DNA of 6,601 nt from Deinococcus sp. Its GTDB lineage: Bacteria > Deinococcota > Deinococci > Deinococcales > Deinococcaceae. This document shows positions 5,894-6,601 of the stretch, piece by piece. Position 1 is the first letter of the stretch. The number at the start of each line of letters is the position of its first letter. The notes beneath the pieces were generated by a model that was given only the letters and a program-made list of their open reading frames with translations, did no database searches and was not told the origin of the DNA. Position numbers and translations under genes: made by a program. The stretch spans positions 1 to 6,601 of the forward strand of contig JAGLBK010000113.1 in the NCBI GenBank assembly GCA_018260275.1, written 5' to 3'.

Positions 5894-6601
5894 ATGACGC
5901 AGACAGAGGGCAGCGAAACAATCTTTACGGTCGAAGCCACGCCCGTCAAATTCGGCGCTGGAGCCGCTGCGGATGCGGGCTGGGAACTCAGGCGATTGGG
6001 GGCGCGGCGCGTATTCGTGGTGGTCGATCCGGAAGTCAGAGCGCGTGGGGTCGCGGCTCCGGTGCTGGAAGCCATGCGCGCAGCGGGAATGGAGTTGACC
6101 GAATACCATGATGTAGACACCGAGCCTTCCCTCGAAGCGCTTGAACGGGCGGTGCAGGCGGCGCGGGCGGCCCAGCCCGATTCCTTTGCCGTCATCGGCG
6201 GCGGCAGCGCCATCGATACCGCCAAGGTCGCCAACCTGCTGTTTACGCATGGCGGCACCATCATGGACTACGTCAACACCCCGGTCGGCGCGGGGAAAAA
6301 GCCGCCCGGCCCCCTGCTGCCGCTGCTGGCGATTCCCACCACAGCGGGCAGCGGCTCGGAAGCCACCACTGTCGCCATCCTGGACCTTCCCAAACTGAAG
6401 ATCAAAACGGGCATCAGCCACCGTTACCTGCGTCCGGCGCAGGCGCTGGTCGACCCGGAACTGACCCGCACCGCGCCCGCTGCCGTGATCGCCTCGGCGG
6501 GGCTGGACGTGGTCTGCCACGCCGCCGAAAGTTTCCTCAGCCGCCCTTACACCACTCGCACGCGCCCCACCACCCCGGATGATCGCCCGCCCTATCAGGG
6601 C
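5894..6601 (+). CDS. Hydroxyacid-oxoacid transhydrogenase, iron-containing ADH family (C-terminus off window)
   Basis: The 236 visible residues belong to the iron-dependent alcohol dehydrogenase family, specifically the ADHFE1/HOT branch. That enzyme transfers hydride from 4-hydroxybutyrate to 2-oxoglutarate, giving succinate semialdehyde and D-2-hydroxyglutarate, with a tightly bound nicotinamide. Seen here: the nucleotide-binding VIGGGSAIDTAK (100-111), IPTTAGSGSEAT (147-158), and the first two metal ligands D205 and H209 in GLDVVCHAAESF. The HOT-specific insert after them begins as SRPYTT..RPTTPDDRPPYQG (216-236), like the human ADHFE1 segment RPAYQG recalled from memory; ordinary Fe-ADHs lack it. 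The remaining metal histidines and the C-terminal helical domain lie past the edge. Start ATG 5894 gives a normal family N-terminus; an in-frame GTG at 5879 would add five residues. Substrate choice in bacteria is inferred from the family. Confidence 0.85.
   Translation, partial: MTQTEGSETIFTVEATPVKFGAGAAADAGWELRRLGARRVFVVVDPEVRARGVAAPVLEAMRAAGMELTEYHDVDTEPSLEALERAVQAARAAQPDSFAVIGGGSAIDTAKVANLLFTHGGTIMDYVNTPVGAGKKPPGPLLPLLAIPTTAGSGSEATTVAILDLPKLKIKTGISHRYLRPAQALVDPELTRTAPAAVIASAGLDVVCHAAESFLSRPYTTRTRPTTPDDRPPYQG

Noticed and set aside
5833..6520. Minus-strand open frames opposite the transhydrogenase gene
   Set aside because: The + strand carries GGGS..D..K, TTAGSGSE and D-x3-H motifs in the expected order; the minus frames are GC-driven shadows.

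Overview
The window looks like chromosomal DNA from a Deinococcus-type bacterium. This is inferred from the high GC of the housekeeping genes, the secreted protein with a predicted propeller and DUF11 repeats, and the fused PxpB-PxpC protein. No search could be run, so the genus is an inference.

Layout. (1) Bases 1-76 are the right end of an insertion sequence: the last 19 codons and stop of an IS5-like transposase on the + strand, then a probable terminal inverted repeat. (2) The rest of the left half (minus strand, 77-2860) is a large secreted DUF11-repeat protein gene. The IS has landed in its last visible repeat, so the final 21 codons and stop of the open frame are IS DNA read antisense. 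(3) A 480-base divergent intergenic region (2861-3340) holds candidate promoters for both sides and degenerate 21-22 bp tandem repeats. (4) pxpA and a fused pxpB-pxpC (3341-5649, +) encode an ATP-dependent 5-oxoprolinase, which converts 5-oxoproline to glutamate. pxpA appears to lack a standard start codon: a strong Shine-Dalgarno points at ATC. A perfect 15-bp tandem duplication spans the pxpA stop and the pxpBC start. (5) A 244-base gap (5650-5893) contains a terminator-like hairpin and competing inverted repeats, then a candidate promoter. (6) A hydroxyacid-oxoacid transhydrogenase (iron-dependent alcohol dehydrogenase family) starts at 5894 and runs off the right edge.

The two pxp genes form one translationally close operon whose product feeds the glutamate/2-oxoglutarate pool. 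The downstream transhydrogenase also uses 2-oxoglutarate, but a separate promoter and an intervening terminator suggest independent expression. I see no clear novel defence or mobile system. The most notable points are the IS-truncated surface protein, the ATC start of pxpA, the duplicated stop/start junction and the competing hairpins after pxpBC.
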